From the NCBI RefSeq assembly GCF_013694105.1, contig NZ_JACEFG010000002.1:620001-684000 (forward strand): DNA of 64,000 nt, in the 5' to 3' direction. Shown piece after piece: positions 13,787 to 22,331 of the stretch. The stretch is from Halobacillus locisalis (GTDB lineage: Bacteria; Bacillota; Bacilli; Bacillales; Halobacillaceae). How positions within the stretch are numbered: position 1 is the first letter of the stretch; each line of letters opens with the position of its first letter. The notes beneath the pieces are model-generated. The model was given only the letters and a program-made list of their open reading frames with translations, was not told the DNA's origin and did not search any database. A program made the position numbers and the translations under genes.

Positions 13787-13816
13787 GTATATATTCCCTC
13801 AGAAGTGTTCAGAATG
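13787..13816 (+). promoter_or_regulatory. Sigma-F-type promoter of spoIIQ
   Basis: GTATA (13787-13791), a 15-bp spacer and GTTCAGAATG (13807-13816), which matches the forespore sigma-F pattern GTATA-N15-GGNNANANTR in all but one position. spoIIQ is a sigma-F gene in B. subtilis. The leader would be very short, only just including the ribosome site. Confidence 0.55.
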
Positions 13817-13834
13817 ATTTTTGAGGTGATGAAC

Positions 13835-14737
13835 ATGAGAGAGGAAGAAAAGAAAAGCGTGACTAAATTAAAGTTTAAACGCTTGATGCGCAAGAAGTGG
13901 TTGTATCCAGCTTTGTATTTGTCCGTTGCAGCTTTAGTGTTAGTCGGAGTGTTTTGGTATCAGCAAGGAGCAAGTGATTTAGACCAAGTTGCAGATGAGC
14001 CGGAATCACAGGTTCAAGATGAAGTGATCACGCACGATTCAGATCAAGAAACCGTCCCTGTAATGGAACAAGAGGAAAATCTACAAATGCCTGTCGTCGA
14101 TGAAGCTCAAGCTTCCATCGTAACGAAGTTCTATGACTACGATGCTTCTGAAGCTGATCAAGAAAGTGCACTGGTCCTATACAACAATAAGTATTATCAA
14201 AGTGAAGGCGTAGACATTACAAGAGAAGATGGAGAAGCTTTTGACGTAACCGCATCCCTATCCGGAACGATTACAGAAGTGAAAGAAGATCCACTTTACG
14301 GAAATGTCGTCGAAATCACACATGATAACGACATTACGACAGTCTATGCAAGCTTAGATAATGTACAAGTTCAAGCTGGTGCTGAAGTCGCTCAAGGCGA
14401 CACGCTTGGTACAGCAGGAAGCAACTCTTTCGGACAAGCCAGTGGCGTACACGTACACTTCGAAGTACGTAACGCAGGTGAGCCAGTCAACCCTGAGAAC
14501 TTCTTCGGTCAGCCATTGAGCAAGATCGATGAAAGTCCAGAAGGTGAAGAAGGCGAGGAAGCGGAAGAAGGAGCACAGCACAACGTCCCATCACATGATG
14601 AGTCAGAAGGAACGACGGGGGAAGAAGAAGAAACGCCATCCGAAGAAACTCCATCTGAAGAAGACCCATCTATGGATGAGGAAGAACAACTACCAGAAGA
14701 AGATAGCGCATCATCAATCTCTACAATCCAAACATAA
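13835..14737 (+). CDS. spoIIQ: Stage II sporulation protein Q (degenerate M23/LytM domain)
   Basis: Forespore membrane protein whose LytM domain binds SpoIIIAH across the septum, holding the engulfing membrane and the feeding-tube channel. 300 residues: a membrane helix at about 26-45, then a LytM domain (about 120-225). The His of the usual HxGxD zinc motif is missing (the segment reads YYQSEGVDI) while HVHFE is kept, the pattern of non-enzymatic SpoIIQ proteins. After the domain comes a 70-residue tail very rich in Glu, Ser and Thr, longer than in B. subtilis. The ATG at 13835 has GAGGTG eight bases upstream. Confidence 0.93.
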   Translation: MREEEKKSVTKLKFKRLMRKKWLYPALYLSVAALVLVGVFWYQQGASDLDQVADEPESQVQDEVITHDSDQETVPVMEQEENLQMPVVDEAQASIVTKFYDYDASEADQESALVLYNNKYYQSEGVDITREDGEAFDVTASLSGTITEVKEDPLYGNVVEITHDNDITTVYASLDNVQVQAGAEVAQGDTLGTAGSNSFGQASGVHVHFEVRNAGEPVNPENFFGQPLSKIDESPEGEEGEEAEEGAQHNVPSHDESEGTTGEEEETPSEETPSEEDPSMDEEEQLPEEDSASSISTIQT

Positions 14738-14766
14738 AATGAGGGTCTCGTACCCTCATTTTTTTC
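14736..14766 (+). terminator. Terminator after spoIIQ
   Basis: AAATGAGGGT-CTCGT-ACCCTCATTTTTTT hairpin with T-run. Confidence 0.88.
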
Positions 14767-14838
14767 TTTGTCAAAAGCTCTTTTTAAGGCGGTTGGGGAG
14801 CTTATAAAATACTAAACCTTGGATGAACGGGCCTCGAT

Positions 14839-15011
14839 TCGGACATTTTGCCAAGCAATTCGGACAACAGATGCACGAATCCAGACATCCAACTGCTCAA
14901 TTCGGACAAGCGCCCTTCTATATCGGACATTCCCACCCAATTCGGACACGAGATACAGTTTATCGGACATTTACTCAGCCTATTCAGACAAAACTCACAC
15001 TTATTAGGACA
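14839..15011. repeat. 21-bp phased TCGGACA array 2
   Basis: Nine words at 14839, 14860, 14881 (CCAGACA), 14902, 14923, 14942, 14963, 14984 (TCAGACA) and 15005 (TAGGACA). All steps are 21 bp except one of 19. Same word and orientation as array 1, different linkers. Lies just past the spoIIQ terminator. Confidence 0.88.
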
Positions 15012-15063
15012 AGAGTCACATTTAACGAATCTCGACTAAGATAAAGCATCCTGTACCTAAAAA

Positions 15064-15238
15064 GAGTTTCGTCACTCCATACTTGATTAGGTGGTCGGGA
15101 AAATGGGGAGACTCCTGTGGGGTCTGCGGGACAGATGAGACCCCGCAAGGCGATAGCCTGAGGAGGCTCAGCGCACGCCCCACGGAAAGCGACTCATTTC
15201 CCCGGCCACCTTCCCTATACTTAAAAGACGAAACACTC
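15064..15238. repeat. Nested palindromic repeat, copy B
   Basis: Outer arms GAGTTTCGTC (15064) and GACGAAACACTC (15227); inner arms AGGTGGTCGGGGAA-like and CCCCGGCCACCTT. The core has AGACTCCTGTGGGG, GAGACCCCGCAAGG, TGAGGAGGCTCAGC and CCACGGAAAGCGACTC. Between array 2 and spoIIID. Confidence 0.88.
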
Positions 15239-15281
15239 CATCCTCTTCATGCATTCCTATCCCGTTATGCCTAGATTAAAG

Positions 15282-15310
15282 GCATATCTTCAAGATTGTA
15301 ATAATACAAT
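15282..15310 (+). promoter_or_regulatory. Sigma-E-type promoter of spoIIID
   Basis: GCATATC (15282-15288), a 14-bp spacer and AATACAAT (15303-15310), close to the mother-cell sigma-E pattern (ATATT-N13-15-CATACANT). spoIIID is a sigma-E gene in B. subtilis. A leader of about 130 bases follows, with a small CCGAG..CTCGG hairpin. Confidence 0.55.
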
Positions 15311-15446
15311 GAGGATAACCGAGCACTCGGTAGCATCCAGGGTAATCCAACAAGACAAACACCATGAGGTACCCACAAAACTCAATAGCAGTAGCTTTCC
15401 TTATGAACCCACCCCCTTGGATAGTCAATCACAGGAGGCGAGTGGA

Positions 15447-15728
15447 GTGCATGATTACATCAAAGAGAGGACCATCAAGATTGGAGAGCACGTGATTGAA
15501 ACGAAAAAAACAGTAAGAGTCATTGCCAAGGAATTCGGCGTATCTAAAAGTACGGTCCATAAAGATTTGACGGAGCGGCTTCCAGAAGTGAACCCGGAAC
15601 TAGCCAAGGAAGTGAAGAAGATTCTTGACTACCATAAAGAAATCCGGCACTTGCGCGGAGGGGAAGCCACCCGTCGGAAATATAAAACGGATCAGTTAGA
15701 AGAACGGCCTGCACAACCTCTTTCGTAA
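15447..15728 (+). CDS. spoIIID: Sporulation transcriptional regulator SpoIIID
   Basis: Mother-cell DNA-binding protein that activates and represses sigma-E genes. 93 residues with the helix-turn-helix TVRVIAKEFGVSKSTVHKDL (about 23-42) and the conserved C-terminal block YHKEIRHLRGGEATRRKYK, which forms the basic second DNA contact. The GTG at 15447 is chosen: AGGAGG (15433-15438) is eight bases upstream and the product then begins (M)HDYIKERTIKIG as in B. subtilis; the longer open frame upstream is not coding. Confidence 0.96.
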   Translation: MHDYIKERTIKIGEHVIETKKTVRVIAKEFGVSKSTVHKDLTERLPEVNPELAKEVKKILDYHKEIRHLRGGEATRRKYKTDQLEERPAQPLS

Positions 15729-15941
15729 AAATGAACGGTCCTTCCTTTGTCAAAAATCCTCGATACTTGGTAACTTTTTTCTTTTTAGGTAAGACGGATG
15801 TCGTAATTTTGTGATAGAATATAGAATTAGATATGTATGTTTTTAAAACCATTCGAGAACTTGATGAAGACTAAAAAAACAAGCTTTGATGAATGATAAA
15901 TAGTATAGGATTGTTTTTACAATAGGGAGGATCTACAGGAC

Positions 15942-16940
15942 ATGTTCGCAAGAGATATCGGAATTGACCTTGGTACAGCTAATGTGCTTATACATGTAAA
16001 AGGAAAAGGCATCGTATTGAACGAACCTTCTGTCGTTGCCATGGATCGAAACACCGGAAAAGTACTTGAAGTGGGTGAAGCAGCGAGACGCATGGTTGGA
16101 CGTACACCGGGAAATATCGAAGCCATTCGTCCATTGAAAGATGGCGTGATCGCCGATTTCGATGTGACGGAAGCCATGCTCAAGCACTTCATTCAAAAAA
16201 CGAATGTGCGTGGCTTTCTTTCTAAGCCCCGTATGTTGATTTGCTGCCCGACGAACATTACAAAAGTCGAGCAGAAAGCGATCAAAGAAGCGGCAGAGAA
16301 ATCTGGCGGTAAAAACGTCATTCTAGAAGAAGAACCGAAAGTAGCAGCGATCGGCGCCGGTATGGATATTTTCCAACCGAGCGGAAATATGGTCGTGGAT
16401 ATCGGTGGCGGTACAACAGACGTTGCTGTGCTGTCGATGGGCGACATTGTAACCGCATCTTCCATCAAAATGGCGGGTGACAAGTTCGACCACGAAATCC
16501 TTCAATACATCAAGAAAGAATATAAGCTTCTGATCGGTGAGCGTACAGCAGAAGATATCAAAGTCAACGTTGCGACTGTATTCCCAGGCTCACGCCAGGA
16601 AGAAATCGAAATTCGCGGACGTGACATGGTATCTGGACTTCCACGTACGATTACCGTGAATTCTGAAGAAGTGGAACGTTCGCTTCGTGAGTCGGTCCAA
16701 GTGATCGTGCAAGCGGCCAAACAAGTGCTTGAACGCACGCCACCTGAATTATCGGCGGACATCATCGATCGTGGTGTCATCATGACCGGTGGGGGCGCAT
16801 TGCTTCACGGCATCGATCAATTGCTGGCAGAAGAACTGAAAGTACCGGTCCTTGTTGCAGAATCCCCGATGGATTGTGTGGCAACAGGAACGGGTATCAT
16901 GCTTGAGCATATCGACAAGCGCGTTTCTTCAAAAGGCTAG
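15942..16940 (+). CDS. mbl: Rod shape-determining protein Mbl (MreB family)
   Basis: Actin-like ATPase that polymerises under the membrane and guides lateral wall synthesis. 332 residues, with the actin-fold phosphate motifs IGIDLGTANVLI (about 6-17) and VVDIGGGTTDVAVL (about 148-161) and the adenosine motif IMTGGGALLHG. The position after spoIIID identifies it as Mbl instead of MreB or MreBH. AGGGAGGAT precedes the ATG. flhO follows after 90 bp. Confidence 0.95.
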   Translation: MFARDIGIDLGTANVLIHVKGKGIVLNEPSVVAMDRNTGKVLEVGEAARRMVGRTPGNIEAIRPLKDGVIADFDVTEAMLKHFIQKTNVRGFLSKPRMLICCPTNITKVEQKAIKEAAEKSGGKNVILEEEPKVAAIGAGMDIFQPSGNMVVDIGGGTTDVAVLSMGDIVTASSIKMAGDKFDHEILQYIKKEYKLLIGERTAEDIKVNVATVFPGSRQEEIEIRGRDMVSGLPRTITVNSEEVERSLRESVQVIVQAAKQVLERTPPELSADIIDRGVIMTGGGALLHGIDQLLAEELKVPVLVAESPMDCVATGTGIMLEHIDKRVSSKG

Positions 16941-17030
16941 AACGATAACATAATCACGACGAAGGCGACCGTTCAGACGGTTGAGCCTTTGTTACATAAT
17001 TTTTTTAACCAAAAAAGGAGCGATCGACCG

Positions 17031-17855
17031 GTGTTACGAGGATTCTACACAGCAGCTTCAGGGATGATAGCCAACCAGCGGATGCAGGAAACATTGTCGA
17101 ACAATATGTCTAATGCTTACACACCAGGATATAAAGCCGATCAAGGGACGATGCGGGCTTTTCCTGAGCTTTTGATTGAGCAGATGGGTACGACGTCGAT
17201 CCCGACGTCACGTGGCCTGGATCTCCCAGTCAGAAAAGAAGTAGGATCCCTTAACACGGGTGTGTACCTTCAAGAGACGGTCCCTTCATTCTCTCAAGGA
17301 GATATAAGAGAGACGGGGATTTCTACGGATATGGCGCTCGTTCAGGGGAATGTTCCGGATGAGTCCGGATTCGTCTTCTTTAACGTCCGGAACGAAAACG
17401 GCGAAGAAAGTTATACAAGGAACGGAAACTTTACGGTGGATGGAGAAGGGTTCCTAACCACCAATCAAGGCATGTATGTGCTTGATGACACCGGTAACCC
17501 GATCAATACCGATGGACTGGAGTTTGATGTTTCTGAAGAGGGTGTCGTAGCCGTAGGAGATCAGCAGATTCCTCTAGGGTTATCCTATACGCCGAATGCC
17601 AATGATATGATCAAACAAGGCAACGACCTTTACCAACCGGGTGAAGAAGCGGCTCCACTAGTAGATGCACGCGCTAATCCGGAGATTACGTATGACGTTC
17701 GTCAAAATGTATTAGAAAGCTCAAACGTCGATCCGGCCCGTACGATGACCGAAATGATGAATACATACCGTTCGTTTGAAATGAACCAGCGTGTGTTAAA
17801 AGCGTATGACCAAAGTATGCAAAAAGCCGTCACAGAAATAGGGAGACTACGATAA
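17031..17855 (+). CDS. flhO: Flagellar hook-basal body rod protein FlhO (FlgG family)
   Basis: Rod component of the flagellar basal body, exported by the flagellar type III apparatus. 274 residues. The N-terminal helix LRGFYTAASGMIANQRMQET and the rod motif LSNNMSNAYTPGYKADQG are present, and the C-terminus has LESSNVDPARTMTEMMNTYR, both required for stacking. The GTG at 17031 with AAGGAG ten bases upstream is preferred to an earlier in-frame TTG. flhP starts 12 bp after the stop, so they form a pair. Confidence 0.93.
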   Translation: MLRGFYTAASGMIANQRMQETLSNNMSNAYTPGYKADQGTMRAFPELLIEQMGTTSIPTSRGLDLPVRKEVGSLNTGVYLQETVPSFSQGDIRETGISTDMALVQGNVPDESGFVFFNVRNENGEESYTRNGNFTVDGEGFLTTNQGMYVLDDTGNPINTDGLEFDVSEEGVVAVGDQQIPLGLSYTPNANDMIKQGNDLYQPGEEAAPLVDARANPEITYDVRQNVLESSNVDPARTMTEMMNTYRSFEMNQRVLKAYDQSMQKAVTEIGRLR

Positions 17856-17867
17856 GGGGGACTCGCA

Positions 17868-18692
17868 TTGATCAATCGTTCAATGATCCAAGCATCCGTG
17901 ACCATGGGACAATTACAGCAGAAGCTCGATTTGATCGGCAATAACTTGTCGAACAGCAATACGACCGGGTACAAGAGTAGAAATTCCAATTTCTCTTCGT
18001 TGCTTGTCCAGCAGATCGACAACTTGTCTGATGACGAAGTAGCCCGGGGACGCGTTACACCTGATGGCATTCGTTCAGGGACAGGCGCACAGCTCGGTCA
18101 CACAAATATTGACTTACGCCAAGGTAGCCTGCAAAATACAGGACGGGAGCTCGACGTCGCGTTGCTTGAGGATAATCACCTATTTCAAGTACAGGTACCG
18201 ACCGAACAAGGAACAGAAACTCAATACACACGAGCGGGGAACTTTTACTTGAATCCGATTGAAAACGATCAAGTATTGTTGACCAACTCTGATGGGTATC
18301 CAGTCGTCGGTGAAGACGGTGACTCGATTGTTCTCGATGAAGGCTTCGATGGCCTGTCCATTACGGAAAATGGCGGCATCCTAGTGACGCGTGGCGATCA
18401 GCAGGTCGTCGAAGGTCAGCTAGATGTCATCGAAGCGGTCCGTCCAAGGATGTTAGAAGCAACGGGAGCGAACCGTTTCCGTGTGCCGGATAACATTGAT
18501 CAAGCTGGTCTTTTCGCTGATGTAGCGGCGAACGACCAACAGATGCAAAGCCAGACCTTAGAGTCTTCGAACGTAGATATTTCAAAAGAATTGACCGATT
18601 TGCTTATGGCCCAGCGTGCATATCAATTTAATGCAAAATCGATTTCGACAAGTGATCAGATGATGGGACTTGTCAATCAACTGAGATCTTAA
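17868..18692 (+). CDS. flhP: Flagellar hook-basal body rod protein FlhP (FlgG family)
   Basis: Second distal-rod protein, paralogous to FlhO. 274 residues. N-terminal motif LDLIGNNLSNSNTTGYKSRNS and C-terminal LESSNVDISKELTDLLMAQRAYQFNAKSI mark it as an FlgF/FlgG-type protein. The TTG at 17868 is used, with AAGGGGG upstream; an ATG at 17883 is the alternative. The conserved pair mbl-flhO-flhP is kept here as in B. subtilis. Confidence 0.93.
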   Translation: MINRSMIQASVTMGQLQQKLDLIGNNLSNSNTTGYKSRNSNFSSLLVQQIDNLSDDEVARGRVTPDGIRSGTGAQLGHTNIDLRQGSLQNTGRELDVALLEDNHLFQVQVPTEQGTETQYTRAGNFYLNPIENDQVLLTNSDGYPVVGEDGDSIVLDEGFDGLSITENGGILVTRGDQQVVEGQLDVIEAVRPRMLEATGANRFRVPDNIDQAGLFADVAANDQQMQSQTLESSNVDISKELTDLLMAQRAYQFNAKSISTSDQMMGLVNQLRS

Positions 18693-18711
18693 TATAAGGA
18701 GTTTGACGACC

Positions 18712-19014
18712 ATGGCAACTGATCCTAAATCCGAGAAAAACAAGACCCGTGCAGAAGAGAAGGAACGTAAGAAAGTAGCGAAACAGGAGAAGAAGGGAAC
18801 GAAGAAGGCCAAAAAAGAAAAGAAACCGAAAAAAGGCCGTCGACGCATCCTCCCGATCTGGCTTCGCATTTTGATCGTTCTGCTTCTTAGTGCGCTTGCT
18901 TTGGTCTTGGGTGTAATGGTCGGATACGGCATCATCGGCGATGGGAATCCAACCGATGCTCTTGAATGGGATACGTGGCAACACATTTTCGATATCGTAA
19001 CGAAAACAGAATAG
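18712..19014 (+). CDS. EpuA-like small membrane protein
   Basis: 100-residue protein: a basic, Lys-rich N-terminal half (about 1-50) of low complexity and one membrane helix at about 52-76 (PIWLRILIVLLLSALALVLG), then a short conserved tail VGYGIIGDGNPTDALEWDTW. The tail is that of the EpuA family, which databases often label as an RNA polymerase beta subunit, a misleading name; the function is unknown. The ATG at 18712 with AAGGAG ten bases upstream is preferred over a TTG at 18703. Probably the third gene of the flhO-flhP message. Confidence 0.8.
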   Translation: MATDPKSEKNKTRAEEKERKKVAKQEKKGTKKAKKEKKPKKGRRRILPIWLRILIVLLLSALALVLGVMVGYGIIGDGNPTDALEWDTWQHIFDIVTKTE

Positions 19015-19055
19015 AGCTTGTACTCCTATGATATGTAGGAAGTCACAAGCTGATG

Positions 19056-19085
19056 ACACGAGTCTATAACAGGCTCGTGTTTTTT
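19056..19085 (+). terminator. Terminator after the flhO-flhP group
   Basis: ACACGAG and CTCGTGTTTTTT pair around an 11-base loop, with a T-run. Confidence 0.82.
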
Positions 19086-19089
19086 AATG

Positions 19090-19496
19090 GTCCGTTTTTT
19101 GTGTGTGGGTGGGGAGGGAAGGGAAAACAGTTCGCTTTCCGCGGGGAACGCTGAGCCTCCTCGAGCTCTAGTAACGTGCGCCTGCGTCTGCCCGTATCGC
19201 TCTGTAGCAAGCTTTCTCGGCGCAAGGGAGCAAGGAAGTATATTCAAGTAGTACCCTCTCTGTGGGGTCTCAGCCTGCTCCATCTTCCCGTTATATCCAG
19301 TTCCAGCGCCTAGCGGCCAGTGAGACTTCCCTCGCTTCTGTACGATAAGTCAACATCGAATCGCTACGCTCTTCGTGTTTCCTTTATCTCCGACAGCTCA
19401 GTCCAGTCCATACGCCGCTGAGCAAAGCGCTTTCACATTTAAGTCAGGAGTCTACCTGTTTTCCCTTCCCTCCCTGCGACGTTTTCTTAAACGGAC
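19090..19496. repeat. Nested palindromic repeat, copy C, with two insertions
   Basis: Outer arms GTCCGTTT (19090) and AAACGGAC (19489); inner arms GGGAGGGAAGGGAAAACAG and CTGTTTTCCCTTCCCTCCC. The core appears in inverse orientation (CGCTTTCCGCGGGGAACGC, GAGCCTCCTCGAGCT, TGTGGGGTCTCAGCCTG, CAGGAGTCT) but is split by about 85 bp after GAGCTCTAGTA and by about 150 bp after CCATCTTCCCG. The second insert holds AGCGCCTAGCGGC and GCCGCTGAGC..GCGCT, arms of another dispersed Bacillales repeat. Confidence 0.75.
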
Positions 19497-19558
19497 TGCT
19501 AGAACGGTAGTGCCTCTAATAGAGTCCGAGCTAACATCGGCAAATGAATTCGTACATT

Positions 19559-19730
19559 CGTTTCGTCATTCTATCTATGGAAAGATGGTCGGGGAAATGG
19601 GGAGACTCCTGTGGGATCTGCGGGACAGGTGAGACCCCGGAAGGCGATAGCCTGAGGAGGCTCAGCACACGCCCCACGGAAAGCGACCTATTTCCCCGAC
19701 CATCTTACTCCTTATATGGCAGACGAAACG
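19559..19730. repeat. Nested palindromic repeat, copy D
   Basis: Outer arms CGTTTCGTC (19559) and GACGAAACG (19722); inner arms AAGATGGTCGGGGAAA and TTTCCCCGACCATCTT, perfectly complementary over 16 bp. The core is nearly that of copy B. Just upstream of the monooxygenase gene. Confidence 0.9.
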
Positions 19731-19816
19731 GGAGTTTTTCATGAATGTTTCCATCTTGTCAAAAAGGGAACTATGTAAGAATAGTGAAGTACTGAACGGC
19801 GGGAGGGGAATTCGAT

Positions 19817-21130
19817 TTGAAAACAGACGTATTCATAGCCGGAGGTGGCGTGGGCGGACTTGCGTTAGCTGCAAAGCTTGCCAGCCGAGGCGTCCATGTC
19901 ACCATCGCGGAACAATTAAAGAGAGAATCACCTGTTTATAAAGGCGAACTGCTGCAGCCGAAGACGCTTGCGATTTTGGAGCGGCTCGGTGTCATTGATG
20001 AGATTGAAGAGTGCGGTCACGTCCTCGACCAGCTCAGGTTCCAGGAAATCAAAAGGCGGCCTGGGCAAGCTCCGGAAGAGATCAACTTGACGGAGCTCGA
20101 TTACGGGCGCGTCGCGAGTGTGTATGATCATGCGTTGATGGTTCCGCATGAACAGACTAAAGCGATTTTACGAAATAAAGGAAAAGAATATGAGGAGTAT
20201 TATCATTACTTAGGCGGTGCTCGTTTTCTCGGTTTTGAAAATGGAATGGCCAAAGTGAAGCAGAACAAAGAAGTGACCTATATCGAAGCGCAGGTGTACA
20301 TCGGAGCGGAAGGACGGAGCTCCCCGACTAGAGACGCCATGAACGTCCATGTAAAACGCAAAGACTACAACCACCACTTCCTGACGGTCACGATTCCGAG
20401 GCCCGAAGATTTTACAAAAGGCAAAGTCATTACGACATCGAGCTGTTTCTTAGGGTTGTTCCCCTTACCGGATAACGAAGTACGAACCGTTTTTCTTATA
20501 AAAGCGGGTGAATATAAAAATGTGAAAGAAAAAGGTTTGGAATATTTGTACCAGGCTTACGGAGAGCTTGAGCCTGAGCTCGCTGAGGGTGTCCGTTCGA
20601 TCAAAGATTGGAAAACCGTCCAGTTGATGATTCCGTTCACCTATCATGTCGATCACTATTACTCTGGAAATTTGGCGATCATAGGCGATGCAGCCCATAC
20701 TGTGCATCCGATGGCTGGTGAAGGGATGAACCTCGCCATCCAAGATGCAGACGTATTGGGGGAACTGCTCGCTTGGTGTAAAGAAGAAGGCAAACCGTTT
20801 GATGAGAACCTTCATTATTATGAAGACGTTCGCAAACCACGGGTATCGTTTTTGTTACAACTGAGTCATTTGTCGGCACTCGTTTACTCGTTCCGTTTCG
20901 AATTATGGCGTCAGATCAGATCACGTGCGGTCCAGCGTATTTACGACGATGACCAGCTGCACGTCAAACAAATGTTGAATATATCAGGCCTTGGCCGTTG
21001 GGACTTCAGCCTCTTCGATCGTGCTATCCAAGGAAGTATGCTCCCGACAAGAAAGAAGAAGGTAACCGATCGCAAGCAGCAAAAATACTTATTTTCTGAG
21101 GAAGAGGACTATCCTTGGAGATACGAATAG
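19817..21130 (+). CDS. FAD-dependent monooxygenase (class A flavoprotein)
   Basis: Soluble flavin hydroxylase of the UbiH/p-hydroxybenzoate hydroxylase fold, 437 residues. The FAD Rossmann motif is GGGVGGLALAAKLASRG (about 9-25), and the second flavin motif GDAAHTVHPMAGEGMNLAIQ (290-309) is typical of this class. Such enzymes hydroxylate aromatic or quinone-like substrates with NAD(P)H and O2, or act as saturases or epoxidases; the substrate here cannot be read. The TTG start has GGGAGGGG upstream. It overlaps or abuts a methyltransferase gene, suggesting hydroxylation followed by methylation of one small molecule. It interrupts the flh-fabZ neighbourhood known from Bacillus. Confidence 0.82.
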   Translation: MKTDVFIAGGGVGGLALAAKLASRGVHVTIAEQLKRESPVYKGELLQPKTLAILERLGVIDEIEECGHVLDQLRFQEIKRRPGQAPEEINLTELDYGRVASVYDHALMVPHEQTKAILRNKGKEYEEYYHYLGGARFLGFENGMAKVKQNKEVTYIEAQVYIGAEGRSSPTRDAMNVHVKRKDYNHHFLTVTIPRPEDFTKGKVITTSSCFLGLFPLPDNEVRTVFLIKAGEYKNVKEKGLEYLYQAYGELEPELAEGVRSIKDWKTVQLMIPFTYHVDHYYSGNLAIIGDAAHTVHPMAGEGMNLAIQDADVLGELLAWCKEEGKPFDENLHYYEDVRKPRVSFLLQLSHLSALVYSFRFELWRQIRSRAVQRIYDDDQLHVKQMLNISGLGRWDFSLFDRAIQGSMLPTRKKKVTDRKQQKYLFSEEEDYPWRYE

Positions 21131-21144
21131 AAGGGATGAAATCT

Positions 21145-22233
21145 ATGAATGAATGGGTAATCGCCATGCAGGCACGAAAATGGATGAAGAAGAATGAGTC
21201 GTTTCTACCGAGTTGGCATGCGTATGTCGGAGTAGAACTCGACTTGTTCAACGAGTTTGAAAAAGCCGTGACCATCGATACCGTCAGTGAAAGAACGGGG
21301 TATCCTAAAGATTTACTCACGTCATGGGTACGCGTAGGGGTCGCCGTCAAACACTTGAAGAAGCGGCCGAATGAACGCTATCGTTCTTCGAAAGCACGTT
21401 GTTCCGCCTTGATGGGAGATGACGTCTCCACAGGTGTCCAAGCGATTTTGAAAGAGATGATGGCGTTACACATTCCGACGATGCTCAAATATCCGGAAAT
21501 CATGAGGTCTCACGAGCGTGCCCAGTTCGACCATGAACGCCACGGAGAAGTCGTAGCGGAAACGTCAGCACTACTCGAACATTTTGCCATTAAAAAAATC
21601 AAGAAGATGATCCGCAACCAGGAAGTGGAGACCATCGTCGATTTGGGCTGTGGTCATGGAGGATATTTGCGTAAGCTCTCAGCAGAATTTCCTGACGTGA
21701 AGATGGTGGGCGTCGACATCAACCAAAAGGTCATCAACAAAGCGCGCACGCTCTCTGAAGACTATTCGAACATCAAGTTTGAAGTCGGCGATATCAAAAC
21801 GTGGAAGCCAGAAGACGATGCACAGGTCGATGTCATTCTCCTGCACAACATCTTCCACTACATCCACCCTAGTGAACGCGGGGAGCTCTTGGAGCACTTA
21901 CGAAGCTATGTAACGAAACAAGGCCTGATCTCAGCCATCACGCCAATCAATGAAAGCGAGCAAGGTCAAGCCTTCTCATCTGCCTTCAACAGCTTCTTCG
22001 TCGCTCACTCGAACCTTTTCGCATTGCCGACGAAAAAAGAACTGGAAGGCATTTCAGAGGATTGCCAATTCGATATGTTCGACCTCGATCCAATCGTCAA
22101 AGAAGGATCATGGTACACATTCTGGCTGGCCCCATCATCCCCTGTCCAAGAATTGCGACACACGAAAATGGCCGGAAGCACGGAACAATCGTTATCAACG
22201 GAAACCTCTTCTGAACTGACTCGCACTTCTTAA
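21145..22233 (+). CDS. Class I SAM-dependent methyltransferase
   Basis: Two-domain enzyme of about 362 residues. The N-terminal 130 residues are helical and contain a winged-helix-like stretch (VTIDTVSERTGYPKDLLTSW), as in O-methyltransferases that dimerise through such a domain. The catalytic domain begins near 150, with SAM motif I VDLGCGHGGYLRKL (about 164-177), the acidic motif II end VGVDIN, and a later LLHNIFHYI. ATG 21145 is chosen, 14 bp after the monooxygenase stop, with AGAAGGG upstream; ATG 21136 is possible. Probably cotranscribed with the monooxygenase. An O-methyltransferase for a small hydroxylated molecule is the likeliest role (inference). Confidence 0.8.
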   Translation: MNEWVIAMQARKWMKKNESFLPSWHAYVGVELDLFNEFEKAVTIDTVSERTGYPKDLLTSWVRVGVAVKHLKKRPNERYRSSKARCSALMGDDVSTGVQAILKEMMALHIPTMLKYPEIMRSHERAQFDHERHGEVVAETSALLEHFAIKKIKKMIRNQEVETIVDLGCGHGGYLRKLSAEFPDVKMVGVDINQKVINKARTLSEDYSNIKFEVGDIKTWKPEDDAQVDVILLHNIFHYIHPSERGELLEHLRSYVTKQGLISAITPINESEQGQAFSSAFNSFFVAHSNLFALPTKKELEGISEDCQFDMFDLDPIVKEGSWYTFWLAPSSPVQELRHTKMAGSTEQSLSTETSSELTRTS

Positions 22234-22239
22234 TAGTAG

Positions 22240-22267
22240 AAAGCGCCCTCCAAGGGGCGCTTTTTTC
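22240..22267 (+). terminator. Terminator after the methyltransferase
   Basis: AAAGCGCCC-TCCAA-GGGGCGCTTTTTT hairpin with T-run. Confidence 0.88.
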
Positions 22268-22331
22268 TTGGTTTTCAGTATATTTACTAGTAAGAAACTG
22301 AAACGAAGTCAAGGCACGCCCGTTATGGTAG

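Noticed and set aside
18582-19059. Open frames on the minus strand opposite the epuA-like gene
   Set aside because: Shadows of a Lys-rich gene; no ribosome site, and the plus-strand gene has a better start and family match.
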